NCBI GenBank assembly: GCA_963576475.1
Contig: OY754977.1
Span: 32,863,672 to 32,927,671, forward strand
DNA length: 64,000 bases
Reading direction: 5' to 3'
Source of the DNA: Molanna angustata
Taxonomy: Eukaryota > Arthropoda > Insecta > Trichoptera > Molannidae
The translations under genes were made by a program, and so were the position numbers. The notes under the pieces were generated by a model. The model saw nothing but the letters and a program-made list of their open reading frames with translations, searched no databases and had not been told where the DNA came from. This document shows, piece after piece, positions 21,626 to 32,933 of the stretch; position 1 is the first letter of the stretch, and each line of letters starts with the position of its first letter.

Positions 21626-21629
21626 TAAG

Positions 21630-21950
21630 GCGAAGTGATCGACTCCAAGGTGCTTTAAAGATGCTCATTACGCCATGCTCTTAAATGTTGTCTTTTAAAA
21701 ATATATATTTATTATTCTTTGATTATTTGTATATTCAATTACCGTAATATTTTTTAAACAATACCTGTTTTCTACGATGTAATATCTGTAACTCAAACTT
21801 TTGAAGCTTTGAAACATGAATGTTTTTTTTCTAATGATAGGTATTTCATAAATCTATACACTGGTCCAATACATATTTACGCAGTGTTCTAATATTTTTT
21901 TTTTGTATAATCAAATAACCAAATTAAGTTCATGCGTTTGATATATTTTA
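21630..21950 (+). repeat. Dispersed repeat R, copy 1
   Basis: Similar in order to 29385-29655: AAGGCGAAGTGATCGACTCC region, TGCTCATTACGCCA (TGCTTATTACTCCA in the other), AACTCAAA, AATGATAGGTATTTCATAAA and a TGTTCTAATATTTTTTTT end. No coding content or clear termini. Confidence 0.5.
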
Positions 21951-22066
21951 AAATTGAAAAAAAAAATACCACATATCAGAATGCCGAACACATTTAAAGG
22001 TCGAATATTTTTATTATTGCATATGCGCAAACATTGGATTTTTTTCCCTGTCGGGAGTCAAAGATA

Positions 22067-22505
22067 TTTTTTTAACAGATTTTTAATTATCTCAATAGAG
22101 ACGAAGGGGTGACTTCTATGCGAAAAATGCATTGTCACCTCAGATATAAGAATTGTAGCTTTCATTATTTACAAAAAACCAATTCTCTCAATAGATGGCG
22201 TTCCAACAAAATAAATAAAAATAATAAGATTGTTGTTCATAATTTCACCCATAGATGGCTGTAGTAAAAATTCCTTATTTTCAAGCGAAAAGAATTTCAG
22301 TATTACAATATATAGAACTTTCAAAATTGAATTGGGATCTCATTAAAAGGCATAATTGGTGAACGTTGCGCAAGCGCATAAAGTGATCACGTAAACCAGC
22401 CGATGACAGGTCGTAAGCCCTGTAGGTGCCTTGATTTCCCGGTTCTCCTACAATAAATATTCCAACTTCGTCTCTATTGAGATAATTAAAAATCTGTTAA
22501 AAAAA
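22067..22505 (+). mobile_element. T-family MITE copy T2, full length
   Basis: The left end TTTTTTTAACAGATTTTTAA and following TTATCTCAATAGAGACGAAG match the complement of the right end over about 40 bp without a mismatch. The interior holds TCAATAGATGGCG and CATAGATGGC direct repeats and TGCGCAAGCGCATAAAGTG. At 439 bp it has no transposase. Target duplication is ambiguous because the flanks are A/T-rich. Confidence 0.85.
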
Positions 22506-22509
22506 CATT

Positions 22510-22790
22510 TAAAGGTGGTTGACAATCAGACAGCGTATGAACCTACCTAAATACCCTCGCACTTCTATACAAAGTCTTAGGCGAGATATCAAACACTCAA
22601 CAGTATAGGGCGGGAAAACGAGAGGCGGAGTTTTATTTGAGTACAGCATATATACACAGCAGAGAGTACAGCATATATGGAAAACGAGATAGGCATGATC
22701 AAATTTAATATTTTTAAAAACGTTTTTTATCTAATAAAATTTGAATTTACGACCATTGCGAAAGGCCATACCAAACTACTAGTCGTCACC
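22510..22790. other. Unassigned DNA upstream of RTE-like ORF
   Basis: GAGTACAGCATATA occurs twice (22638 and 22667). The segment may be the 5' truncation junction of the RTE-like element, but no coding similarity is visible upstream of 22780. Confidence 0.35.
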
Positions 22791-22791
22791 T

Positions 22792-23424
22792 GTGAAATAT
22801 CTACAGAAATACATAAATAAAATTATTTTGCGTGATGGAAGATTGGAAAAAGATATTGAAAGGAGAGTAACGGCAGGTAATAGAGTGAATGGTGCATTAA
22901 GACCGGTAATGGCTGACCCAATTATTTCGAGGCAAGCAAAGCTCGCGGTACACAATGGTATCGTCGCACCGACTCTAATGTATGCTAGTGAGACATGGAC
23001 ATGGCAGAAGACGTATGAAAGTAGAATTAACGCGGTTGAAATGAGGTCACTAAGACGAATGTGTGGTAAAACGATGTATGATAGAATAAGAAATGAGGAT
23101 ATTAGACGAGAATGTATGATTGAAAGAAATATCGTAAGTAAGATGAAAATAAATGCCCTTAGGTGGTTCGGCCACATAGAAAGAATGAGTGATGACCGTC
23201 TGACAAAAAAACTATATAAGGCTGATAAAAGAGAAACGAAAAGTAGAGGTCGGCCAAGAAAAAGTTGGCACGATCACATAAATGGGATTTTGAAAGATGG
23301 TGATGTTAGAAGTAAGAATAACAGAAGAGCGTGTATGAGACGATGTATGGACGTGAATGAAGCGAGGTATGTGTGTCAAGAGAGAGGAGTCTGGCGTTCG
23401 GTTCTATCTGCCTACCCCAAATAG
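22792..23424 (+). CDS. RTE-like LINE ORF C-terminal region (open, 5'-truncated)
   Basis: A 210-residue open frame with the C-terminal signature of RTE-like non-LTR retrotransposon polyproteins: near residue 20 R-L-E-K-D-I-E-R-R-V, then GNRVNGALRPVM, AKLAVHNGIVAPTLMYASET, AVEMRSLRRMCG, RIRNEDIRRECM, ALRWFGHIERM and SRGRPRKSWHDHI, ending near WRSVLSAYPK. The endonuclease and reverse-transcriptase core are absent, so it starts inside the ORF; the ATG is merely the first Met after the truncation. There are no stops or frameshifts across 211 codons, suggesting a recent insertion. A short 3' UTR and perfect ATGGT tail follow. Confidence 0.8.
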   Translation: MKYLQKYINKIILRDGRLEKDIERRVTAGNRVNGALRPVMADPIISRQAKLAVHNGIVAPTLMYASETWTWQKTYESRINAVEMRSLRRMCGKTMYDRIRNEDIRRECMIERNIVSKMKINALRWFGHIERMSDDRLTKKLYKADKRETKSRGRPRKSWHDHINGILKDGDVRSKNNRRACMRRCMDVNEARYVCQERGVWRSVLSAYPK

Positions 23425-23436
23425 GGAAATGGCGTG

Positions 23437-23546
23437 ATGGTATGGTATGGTATGGTATGGTATGGTATGGTATGGTATGGTATGGTATGGTATGGTATGG
23501 TATGGTATGGTATGGTATGGTATGGTATGGTATGGTATGGTATGGT
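23437..23546 (+). repeat. (ATGGT)22 perfect pentamer tail of the RTE-like element
   Basis: Exactly 110 bp, 22 uninterrupted pentamers. It begins 12 bp after the ORF stop (AAATAGGGAAATGGCGTG). RTE-type elements commonly end in short tandem repeats. The open frames on both strands here (M-V-W-Y-G and T-I-P-Y-H repeats) are repeat translations. Confidence 0.95.
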
Positions 23547-23697
23547 ATTGTTTTAATTTTTTTATGGCATTTTTCGTCATACAAAGAATATGTATGTTTT
23601 CCTGTTACGTAGCAACTGATAAAACATTCTACAAAGGATGAAATATTTTATTGGTTAGGTAGTCATAGATAGCAATTCGATACTTATGTTTTTTTTT

Positions 23698-26600
23698 ACT
23701 CTCCACACTATGGAATAGGGGAGAGTCATGATTTCGCAAAATTTAAGCGTATTTTTTTCACATCAATTTCTCGATGGGTATCATGTAGAGAATGCACACT
23801 ATGAGTTTCGTCGTGATGTGTTTGTGTGTGTGGCGTATACGCTGTACGCCGTACGCCGTACGCCGTAGCATTTATCTTTTTTGTGTCCTCTCTACAGCCC
23901 AAACTATAAGTCTGATCGACTTCATATTAACATCATATGTGTAAAGTGCAAAGACCTAGAGCTGATTAGTTTTCCATAGACAACTTTTGATTTCTTCTCT
24001 ATGAATTCATCATTTACGTTGTTTTTTTTTGTGTCCTCTCTGCAGCCCAAACTATAAGTCCGATTGACTTCATATTGATATCACATGTGTTAAGTCCATA
24101 AACTTAGAGCTGATTAGTTTTCCATAGACAACGGTTCATTTTTTCCCAATGTTTCTTTATGATTTCATCTATTAAAACTGAAAAAATGCTCTCACGACCT
24201 GGAAATTAGAGATATTTTAATTTGGTTTCAACTATTTATACAACACCAAGAATCTTCATAAAATTGTATTCAAAGTTGGTCAATGTTAAAAGAAAAATAT
24301 TCAACGGTTTCAAAAATTATATTTTATTTAATGGATATTTGTATGAAACTTATATGTAACAAGAGAATTTTTTTATATTTGGCAATGTTCAGTTCATTGA
24401 TTTCATATTGATATAAGAATATTAATAGCTTGAACTTAGAACTGATTAGCTTTTCATAGATATCATAAAATTTCTTCATATGATATCACGTGTCAACATT
24501 GTCAAAATGCTCTAACGCTCTTTGAAACAAAATTTATCTGCTTTTTTTAAAATATTTCATACAACATAAGCAGTCTTCACTATACTGCATTAATAGTTTG
24601 TCTATCTTAACATAAAAATATACTATCGGAAGAAAATTTATATTCCTGTTAGTAACATTTAGTATGAATAAAAATGTAATTAGATAAATTTCTATTTATG
24701 GAAACGTTCAGTAATTTGATTTCATGTTATAATGTAAAGAGCTTGAACATAGAACTGATTAGCTTTCCATAAATAACAAAAAAAATCTTCATATGATATC
24801 ACCTGTCAAAATTTGGAAAATGCTCTCGCGTTCTTTAGAACAAAATTTATCTGCTTTTTTTAAAATATTTCATACAACATAAGCATTCTTCCCTATACTC
24901 CATTAATAGTTTGTCTATCTTAACATAAAAATATACTATCGGAAGAAAATTTATATTCCTGATAGTAACATTTAGTATGAATAAAAATGTAATTAGATAA
25001 ATTTCTATGTATGGAAAAGTTCAGTAATTTGATTTCATGTTATAATGTAAAGAGCTTGAACATAGAACTGATTAGCTTTCCATAAATAACAAAAAAAATC
25101 TTCATATGATATCACCTGTCAAAATTTGGAAAATGCTCTCGCGTTCTTTAGAACAAAATTTATCTGCTTTTTTTAAAATATTTCATACAACATAAGCATT
25201 CTTCACTATACTGCATTAATAGTTTGTTTATCTTAACATAAAAATATACTATCGGAAGAAAATTTATATTCCTGATAGTAACATTTAGTATGAATAAAAA
25301 TGTAATTAGATAAATTTCTATGTATGGAAACGTTCAGTAATTTGATTTCATGTTATAATGTAAAGAACTTGAACATAGAACTGATTAGCTTTCCATAGAT
25401 CAAAAAAAAATCTTCATATAATATCACGTGTCAAAATTTTGAAAATGCCTTCGCGTTCTTTAAAACAAAATTTATCTGCTTTTTTTAAAATATTTCATAC
25501 AACATAAGCATTCTTTACTATACTGCATTAATAGTTTGTTTATCTTAACATAAAAATATACTATCGGAAGAAAATTTATATTCCTGATAGTAACATTTAG
25601 TATGAATAAAAATGTAATTAGATAAATTTCTATGTATGGAAACGTTCAGTAATTTGATTTCATGTTATAATGTAAAGAGCTTGAAAATAGAACTGATAAG
25701 CTTTCCATAAATAACAAAAAAATTCTTCATAAGATATCACCTGTCAAAATTTGGAAAATGCTCTTGCGTTCTTTAAAACAAAATTTATCTACTTTTTTTA
25801 AAATATTTCATACAACATAAGCATTCTACACCATACTGCATTAAAATTTTGTCTATCTTATCATAAAAATATACTATCGGAAGAAAATTTATATTCCTGA
25901 TAGTAACATTTAGTATGAATAAAAATGTAATTAGATAAATTTCTATGTATGGAAAAGTTCAGTAATTTGATTTCATGTTATAATGTAAAGAGCTTGAACA
26001 TATAACTGATTAGCTTTCCATAAATAACAAAAAAAATCTTCATAAGATATCACCTGTCAAAATTTGGAAAATGCTCTTGCGTTCTTTAAAACAAAATTTA
26101 TCTACTTTTTTTAAAATATTTCATACAACATAAGCATTCTACACCATACTGCATTAAAATTTTGTCTATCTTATCATAAAAATATACTATCGGAAGAAAA
26201 TTTATATTCCTGATAGTAACATTTAGTATGAATAAAAATGTAATTAGATAAATTTCTATGTATGGAAAAGTTCAGTAATTTGATTTCATGTTATAATGTA
26301 AAGAGCTTGAACATAGAACTGATTAGCTTTCCATAAATAACAAAAAAATTCTTCATATGATATCACCTGTCAAAATTTGGAAAATACTCTTGCGTTCTTT
26401 AAAACAAAATTTATCTGCTTTTTTAAAAATATTTCATACAACATAAGCATTCTTCACTATACTGCATTAATAGTTTGTCTATCTTAACATAAAAATATAC
26501 TATCGGAAGAAAATTTATATTCCTGATAGTAACATTTAGTATGAATAAAAATGTAATTAGATAAATTTCTATGTATGGAAACGTTCAGTAATTTGATTTC

Positions 26601-27564
26601 ATGTTATAATGTAAAGAGCTTGAACATAGAACTGATTAGCTTTCCATAAATAACTAAAAATTCTTCATATAATATCACGTGTCAAAATTTTGAAAATGCT
26701 CTCGCGTTCTTTAAATCAAAATTTATCTGCTTTTTTTAAAATATTTCATACAACATAAGCATTCTTCACTATACTGCATTAATAGTCTGTTTATCTTAAC
26801 ATAAAAATATACTATCGGAAGAAAATTTATATTCCTGATAGTAACATCAAAAGTAGTATGAATAAAAATGTAATTAGATAAATTTCTATGTATGGAAAAG
26901 TTCAGTAATTTGATTTCATGTTATAATGTAAAGAGCTTGAACATAGAACTGATTAGCTTTCCATAAATAACAAAAAAATTCTTCATATGATATCACCTGT
27001 CAAAATTTGGAAAATACTCTTGCGTTCTTTAAAACAAAATTTATGTGCTTTTTTAAAAATATTTCATACAACATAAGCATTCTTCACTATACTGCATTAA
27101 TAGTTTGTCTATCTTAACATAAAAATATACTATCGGAAGAAAATTTATAAACTATTAAATATTTATATATTTACATTTAGTATGAATAAAAATGAAATTA
27201 GATAAATTTCTATGTATGGAAACGTTCAGTAATTTGATTTCATGTTATAATGTAAAGAGCTTGAACATAGAACTGATTAGCTTTCCATAAATAACAAAAA
27301 AATCTTCATATGATATCACGTGTCAAAATTATGAAAATGCTCTCGCGTTCTTTAAATCAAAATTTATCTGCTTTTTTTAAAATATTTCATACAACATAAG
27401 CATTCTTCACTATACGGCATTAATAGTTTGTCTATCTTAACATGAAAATATACTATCGTTAGAAAATTTATATTCCTGGTAGTAAAATTTAGAATGAATA
27501 AAATATTTCATTGTCAATATTTGTGGTGTGGAGAGTTTAGTGTTGGCCACAACCCACTCGTTTT
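23698..27564 (-). mobile_element. H2 element copy 2 with expanded satellite core
   Basis: Minus-strand 5' end AAACGAGTGGGTTGTGGCCA with subterminal CTCTCCACAC, and 3' end CATAGTGTGGAGAGTA preceded by ACTCTCCCCTATT (hairpin). The 3' region matches copy 1 (7891) over some 400 bp, including GTACGCC repeats (23835-23870). The interior is dominated by about ten units of roughly 313 bp. At 3.87 kb it is longer than copy 1 almost entirely because of that array. No Rep/helicase ORF, so it is non-autonomous. Confidence 0.65.
24380..27490 (+). repeat. 313-bp tandem array within H2
   Basis: About ten units. The marker ACAACATAAGCATTCTTCAC and its variants recur at 24561, 24874, 25187, 25499, 25812, 26125, 26438, 26750, 27068 and 27391, i.e. 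spacings of 312-313 bp with two longer ones at the right. Each unit contains TTTGATTTCATGTTATAATG, GAACTGATTAGCTTTCCATA and GATATCACCTGTCAAAATTT. Units are highly similar, with most divergence at the ends, the pattern expected from unequal exchange. Confidence 0.95.
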
Positions 27565-27678
27565 AATAATATATTCTACGGAAAGAATCGAAGTATATCT
27601 GTATCACTCGAATGCATTCAAAATCACTGTCCGTACTGTTTTTGTCAACATCAGTAGTTTAGGTACTAGTATGATAGT

Positions 27679-27726
27679 TTTAACCAAAGACCTTATATAC
27701 ATTATTATAAGGTCTTTGGTTTTAAC
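27679..27726. repeat. Short perfect-arm hairpin
   Basis: AACCAAAGACCTTATA and TATAAGGTCTTTGGTT flank a short AT loop. It lies between the end of H2 and the start of the H1 cluster; no matching element was recognised. Confidence 0.7.
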
Positions 27727-27751
27727 ACAAGATTGAAGGATTTTTTTTTTA

Positions 27752-28818
27752 ACTAGTTGCATGTAACACATGAGATCCAACTGTCGATAGCGATAGTATG
27801 TATAGTTGAAGAATACATATGTACCAAACTATAAACCCATAGATACAAATTATTGAATATTTTCAGATATTTTGTTTTCTATACAACATATGTAGGTATG
27901 TATGTCAAGATAGGATAGTATGGAGGAAGATCCTTTTTCCTACCCAGAATATGCAAATAGCATGATGGTATGTATGTATGTTTGGAGTCGAAGTATCAAA
28001 CTATTAAGTCTTCTTACATATTGTGTATAGGCGACTGCCATACAAAATGTATGAAGCGATGTCGTCACTAAATTCAATTTTTAAAAAAATTGTTAAAAAA
28101 TAATTGAGATCTTCTACTACATTGCTAATATTTTTTATAGAGAATTAAATTATCTAGTTGGGGTGTTTCGGCTTTTTTCGATAATTGTAAAAGTTTTGGA
28201 AATATAGGCAGTTAAACTCATAAATTTATCATAAAAAAAATATTTTTCTTAATAAAAAATGTTTGAGAAACCCTGGAATTTTTTTGAAAAAACTAATTTG
28301 AGATTTTGTATTTGTCTATGTTTGTACCAATTTTCAGCGTTCTAGCGTTTATGGTTTCTGAGATATATGGAAAAATAAAATAAAAATTCAAAAGTTGATA
28401 ACCCCTGACTGAAACAAAAATTCAAAATTCCGACTATAAAAGTTTTGTAGGCCTGTAACTGTTTATATATTCTGAAATTTTAGGCTCTGTTTATTGAGCG
28501 GATCAAAAGTTATAAGGGGGGGACGGACACACAGACACACACACAGACACACACACAGACACACACACAGACACACACACAGACACACACACAGACACAC
28601 ACACACACAGACACACGAAATGTTCTACTCCGAATTCTGAGTAAATCCGTGTATGGAACATATATGCTGCGAAGCCTCTAAGTTGGTGTTTTTTGACTTC
28701 AAAGTTGGAAAAGCCGTGAAAAAAGTAGACCTCTCCATACAATTCTCGCGTATTCTGGCTTGATACATTGTCGATATGTTAAGAGAACAAAGTTCTCCTG
28801 AACAAATCGACAGTTGGA
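27752..28818 (+). mobile_element. H1 element copy 1, full length (Helentron/DINE-like)
   Basis: Starts ACTAGTTGCATGTAACACAT; subterminal TCCAACTGTCGAT at 27776; ends ATCGACAGTTGGA at 28818, the exact complement of the subterminal block. A hairpin GAGAAC-aaa-GTTCTC lies 21 bp before the 3' end. A CA/CAGA microsatellite (28526-28617, period 12) sits at about three-quarters of its length. At 27896-27980 is the captured RTE-like ORF tail. No Rep/helicase. The layout matches published descriptions of Helentron-derived DINE elements; the class is inferred. The 79-aa minus-strand frame at 28503-28742 is a repeat shadow. Confidence 0.75.
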
Positions 28819-29235
28819 TTAAGCAATATTACGACCGCTGCTGGATATCAGAAATTATTCCAGGTAGGTACTGAATTATATATCTCATAGGGATTTTGTC
28901 GTGTCGTTACCTCTGACCCTATGTTATTTGTTTTTCATCAATATTAGTTAAGAGTTTCCACAAGACTATCCCAACTTCATAAATTACACAGTTTATTATC
29001 ACAAGAAATTGGTTTGTTGAACTCGTGAGCCTAACTTGAATGGCCCTTGTGATAAAATTAAGATTATATTTTTCACATAAATTGACTATGTTTTGAAAAC
29101 GTGGAATCTCGACTGTATGCTTTTTTTCTATTTCTCGTATAATGTCTCTCTTCTACATTCACACAGTTACACTCTTCTTCTGAGAAACTTACTTACGAAA
29201 CTGCTTCCACCAACATCAGGACTTTGTCAAATACT

Positions 29236-29326
29236 AATTTAACAAGAATACAATAACAAGTTGCCACATTCTGGACTATATTTATCGTCTCACAGATCCA
29301 GACTAAAAATATAAATTAAAACTGTC
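29236..29326 (-). mobile_element. SINE B 3' fragment
   Basis: Minus-strand ACTGTTTTAATT-like, AGTCTGGATCTGTGAGACGA and CCAGAATGTGGCAACTTGTT followed by the ATTGTATT...GTTAAATTAGTATTTGAC tail. The tRNA-like head is absent. Confidence 0.8.
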
Positions 29327-29384
29327 GTTATTAACTTTTAAAAACCTACCTTTCTGTGGCTTTTTGTGAAGACTCGTACAATCG

Positions 29385-29655
29385 AGTGTTTTTAAGGCGA
29401 CGGGATAGTCTCTAAGGTACTACTTTATTGATGCTTATTACTCCAATTTTTTCGTGGATTTATTTTATCCATAACTCAAAACTTATGAGGCCTAGAAACA
29501 TTAATGTTTTTTTAAATGATAGGTATTTTATAAATCTAAAAATGATAGGTATTTTATAAATGATTGGTATTTTATAAATCTAAAAACTTTAACGCAATGT
29601 TCTACCTTTTTTGTAAAATGAATTACTTACTTTAACCATGAAATGTCACGCTCTA
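29385..29655 (+). repeat. Dispersed repeat R, copy 2
   Basis: Matches 21630-21950. AATGATAGGTATTTTATAAA is locally triplicated here (29514-29582), absent from copy 1. Confidence 0.5.
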
Positions 29656-29665
29656 TTTAACTACA

Positions 29666-30704
29666 ACTAGTTGCATGTAACACATGGGATCCAACTGTCG
29701 ACAGCGATAGTATGTATAGTTGAAGAATAAGTACCAAACCCATAAATACAAATTATTTATTATTTTATGATATTTAGTTTTCTATACAACACATGTACCT
29801 AGGTAGTCAAGATAGGATAGTATGGAGGTCAGTCTTTTTTTCCTACCCGGAATATGAAAACAGCATGATGGTATATGTATATTGTATGTTTAGAGATGAA
29901 GTATCAAACTATTAAGTCTTCTTTGATATTGTGTATAGGTGACTACCATACAAATTGTATGAAGCGATGTCGTCACTAAATTCAATTTTTATAAAAATTG
30001 TTAAAAAAAATTTGAGATGTACTGCTACAATGTTAATATTTTTTATATAAAATTAAATTATCTAGTTGGGGTGTTTCGGCTTTTTTCGATATTTAAAAAA
30101 AAAATGGAAATATAGGCAGTTAAACTCATAAATTTATCATAAAAAAAATACTTTTCTTAATAAAAAATGTTTGAGAAACCCTGGAATTTTTTTGAAAAAA
30201 CTAATTTGAGATTTTGTATTTGTCTATGTTTATACCAATTTTCAGCGTTCTACCTTTTATGGTTTCTGAGATATAGGGAAAAATAAAATAAAAATTCAAA
30301 AGTTGACAACCCCTGACTGAAACAAAAATTCAAAATTCCGAGTATAAAAGTTTTGTAGGCCTGTAACTGTTTATATATTCTGAAATTTTAGGCTCTGTAA
30401 ATTGAGCGGATCAAAAGTTATAAGGGGGGGACGGACACACACACACACAGACATACACACACACACACACACACAGACACACACACACACATACAGACAC
30501 ACGAAATGTTCTACTCCGAATTCTGAGTAAATCCGTGTATGGAACATATATGCTGCGAAGCCTCTAAGTTGGTGTTTTTTGACTTCAAAGTTGGAAAAGC
30601 CGTGAAAAAAGTAGACCTCTCCATACAATTCTCGCGTATTCTGGCTTGATACATTGTCGATATGTTAAGAGAACAAAGTTCTCCTGAACAAATCGACAGT
30701 TGGA
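29666..30704 (+). mobile_element. H1 element copy 2, full length
   Basis: Start ACTAGTTGCATGTAACACAT, end ATCGACAGTTGGA. CA-rich microsatellite at 30432-30505. It shares with copy 4b the variant block GTACCTAGGTAGTCAAGATA and AAATTATTTATTATTTTATG, so the two form a subtype (called alpha here). Hairpin GAGAAC-aaa-GTTCTC is intact. Confidence 0.75.
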
Positions 30705-30751
30705 TAATTCGGGCGCGCACGATTGTAATATTTAAGGACGTACATTCTCAT

Positions 30752-31802
30752 ACTAGTTGCATGTAACACATGAGATCCAACTGTCGATAGCGATAGTATG
30801 TATAGTTGAAGAATAAGAATCAAACTATAAACCCATAAATCCAAATTATTGAAAATTTTAACACATGTTGGTATGTTTGTCAAGATAGGACAGTATGGAG
30901 GTCAGTCCTGTTTTCCTACCCGGAATATGAAAACAGCATGATGGTTCTGTATGTATGTTTGGAGATTAAGTACCTATCAAACTATTAAGTCTTCTTACAT
31001 ATAGATATTGTGTATAGGCGACTGCCCTACAAATTGTATGAAGCAATGTCGTCACTACATTCAATTTTTATAAAAATTGTTAAAAAAAGTTTGAGATGTG
31101 CTAATACAATGTTTATATTTTTTATAGAAAATTGAATTATCTAGTTGGGGTGTTTCGGCTTTTTTCGATATTTTAAAAAAAAAATTAAAATTAAGGCAGT
31201 TAAACTCATAGATTTATCATAAAAAAAATATTTTTCTTAATAAAAAATGTTTGAGAAACCCTGGAATTTTTTTGAATAAATTAATTTGAGATTTTGTATT
31301 TGTCTATATTGGTACCAATTTTCAGCGTTCTAGCTTTTATGGTTTCTGAGATATAGGGAAAAATAAAATAAAAATTCAAAAGTTGATAACCCCTGACTGA
31401 AACAAAAATTCAAAATTCCGAGTATAAAAGTTTTGTAGACCTGTAACTGTTTATATATTCTGAAATTTTAGGCTCTGTAAATTGAGCGGATCAAAAGTTA
31501 TAAGGGGGGGGGGGACACACACACACAGACATACACACACACAGACACACACACACAGACACACACAGACACACACACACACACACACACACAGACACAC
31601 GAAATGTTCTACTCCGAATTCTGAGTAAATCCGTGTATGGAACATATATGCTGCGAAGCCTCTAAGTTGGTGTTTTTTGACTTCAAAGTTGGAAAAGCCG
31701 TGAAAAAAGTAGACCTCTCCATACAATTCTCGCGTATTCTGGCTTGATACATTGTCGATATGTTAAGAGAACAAAGTTCTCCTGAACAAATCGACAGTTG
31801 GA
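30752..31802 (+). mobile_element. H1 element copy 3, full length
   Basis: Starts 47 bp after copy 2. It shares with stub 4a the variant block GAAAATTTTAACACATGTTG and CATGATGGTTCTGTATGTAT (subtype beta). Microsatellite at 31512-31602. Ends ATCGACAGTTGGA with the same hairpin. Confidence 0.75.
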
Positions 31803-31869
31803 AAATTGTTTCAAAGTTAGCATTTGACCCTCCTACATATTATCCTTACCCTGCGCCTTAAAGATAAAT

Positions 31870-32095
31870 ACTAGTTGCATGTAACACATGAGATCCAACT
31901 GTCGATAGCGATAGTATGTATAGTTGAAGAATAAAAATCAAACTATAAACCCATAAATCCAAATTATTGAAAATTTTAACACATGTTGGTATGTATGTCA
32001 AGATAGGACAGTATGGAGGTCAGTCCTCTTTTCCTTCCCGGAATATGAAAACAGCATGATGGTTCTGTATGTATGTTTGGATATTACTAGTTGCA
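31870..32095 (+). mobile_element. H1 5' stub (4a)
   Basis: The first 226 bp of a beta-type H1 element, ending abruptly after GTATGTTTGGATATT where the next full copy begins. No 3' terminus. The join is direct, with no spacer. Confidence 0.75.
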
Positions 32096-32863
32096 TGTAA
32101 CACATGAGATCCAACTGTCGACAGCGATAGTATGTATAGTTGAAGAATAAGTACCAAACCCATAAATACAAATTATTTATTATTTTATATTTAGTTTTCT
32201 ATACAACACATGTACCTAGGTAGTCAAGATAGGATAGTATGGAGGTCAGTCTTTTTTTCCTACCCGGAATATGAAAACAGCATGATGGTATATGTATATT
32301 GTATGTTTAGAGATGAAGTATCAAACTATTAAGTCTTCTTTGATATTGTGTATAGGTGACTACCATACAAATTGTATGAAGCGATGTCGTCACTAAATTA
32401 AATTTTTATAAAAATTGTTAAAAAAATTTGAGATGTACTGCTACAATGTTAATATTTTTTATATAAAATTAAATTACCTAGTTGGGGTGTTTCGGCTTTT
32501 TTCGATATTTAAAAAAAAAATGGAAATATAGGCAGTTAAACTCATAAATTTATCATAAAAAAAATACTTTTCTTAATAAAAAATGTTTGAGAAACCCTGG
32601 AATTTTTTTGAAAAAACTAATTTGAGATTTTGTATTTGTCTATGTTTATACCAATTTTCAGCGTTCTAGCTTTTATGGTTTCTGAGATATAGGGAAAAAT
32701 GAAATAAAAATTCAAAAGTTAATAACCCCTGACTGAAACAAAAATTCAAAATTCCGAGTATAAAAGTTTTGTAGGCCTGTAACTGTTTATATATTCTGAA
32801 ATTTTAGGCTCTGTAAATTGAGCGGATCAAAAGTTATAAGGGGGGACGGACACACACACACAG

Positions 32864-32933
<70 letters not shown>

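Noticed and set aside
22779..23177. 132-aa minus-strand ORF
   Set aside because: It is antisense to the RTE-like ORF, which has clear family motifs.
23306..23641. ORFs with T-I-P-Y-H or M-V-W-Y-G repeats
   Set aside because: Pentamer microsatellite read through; not genes.
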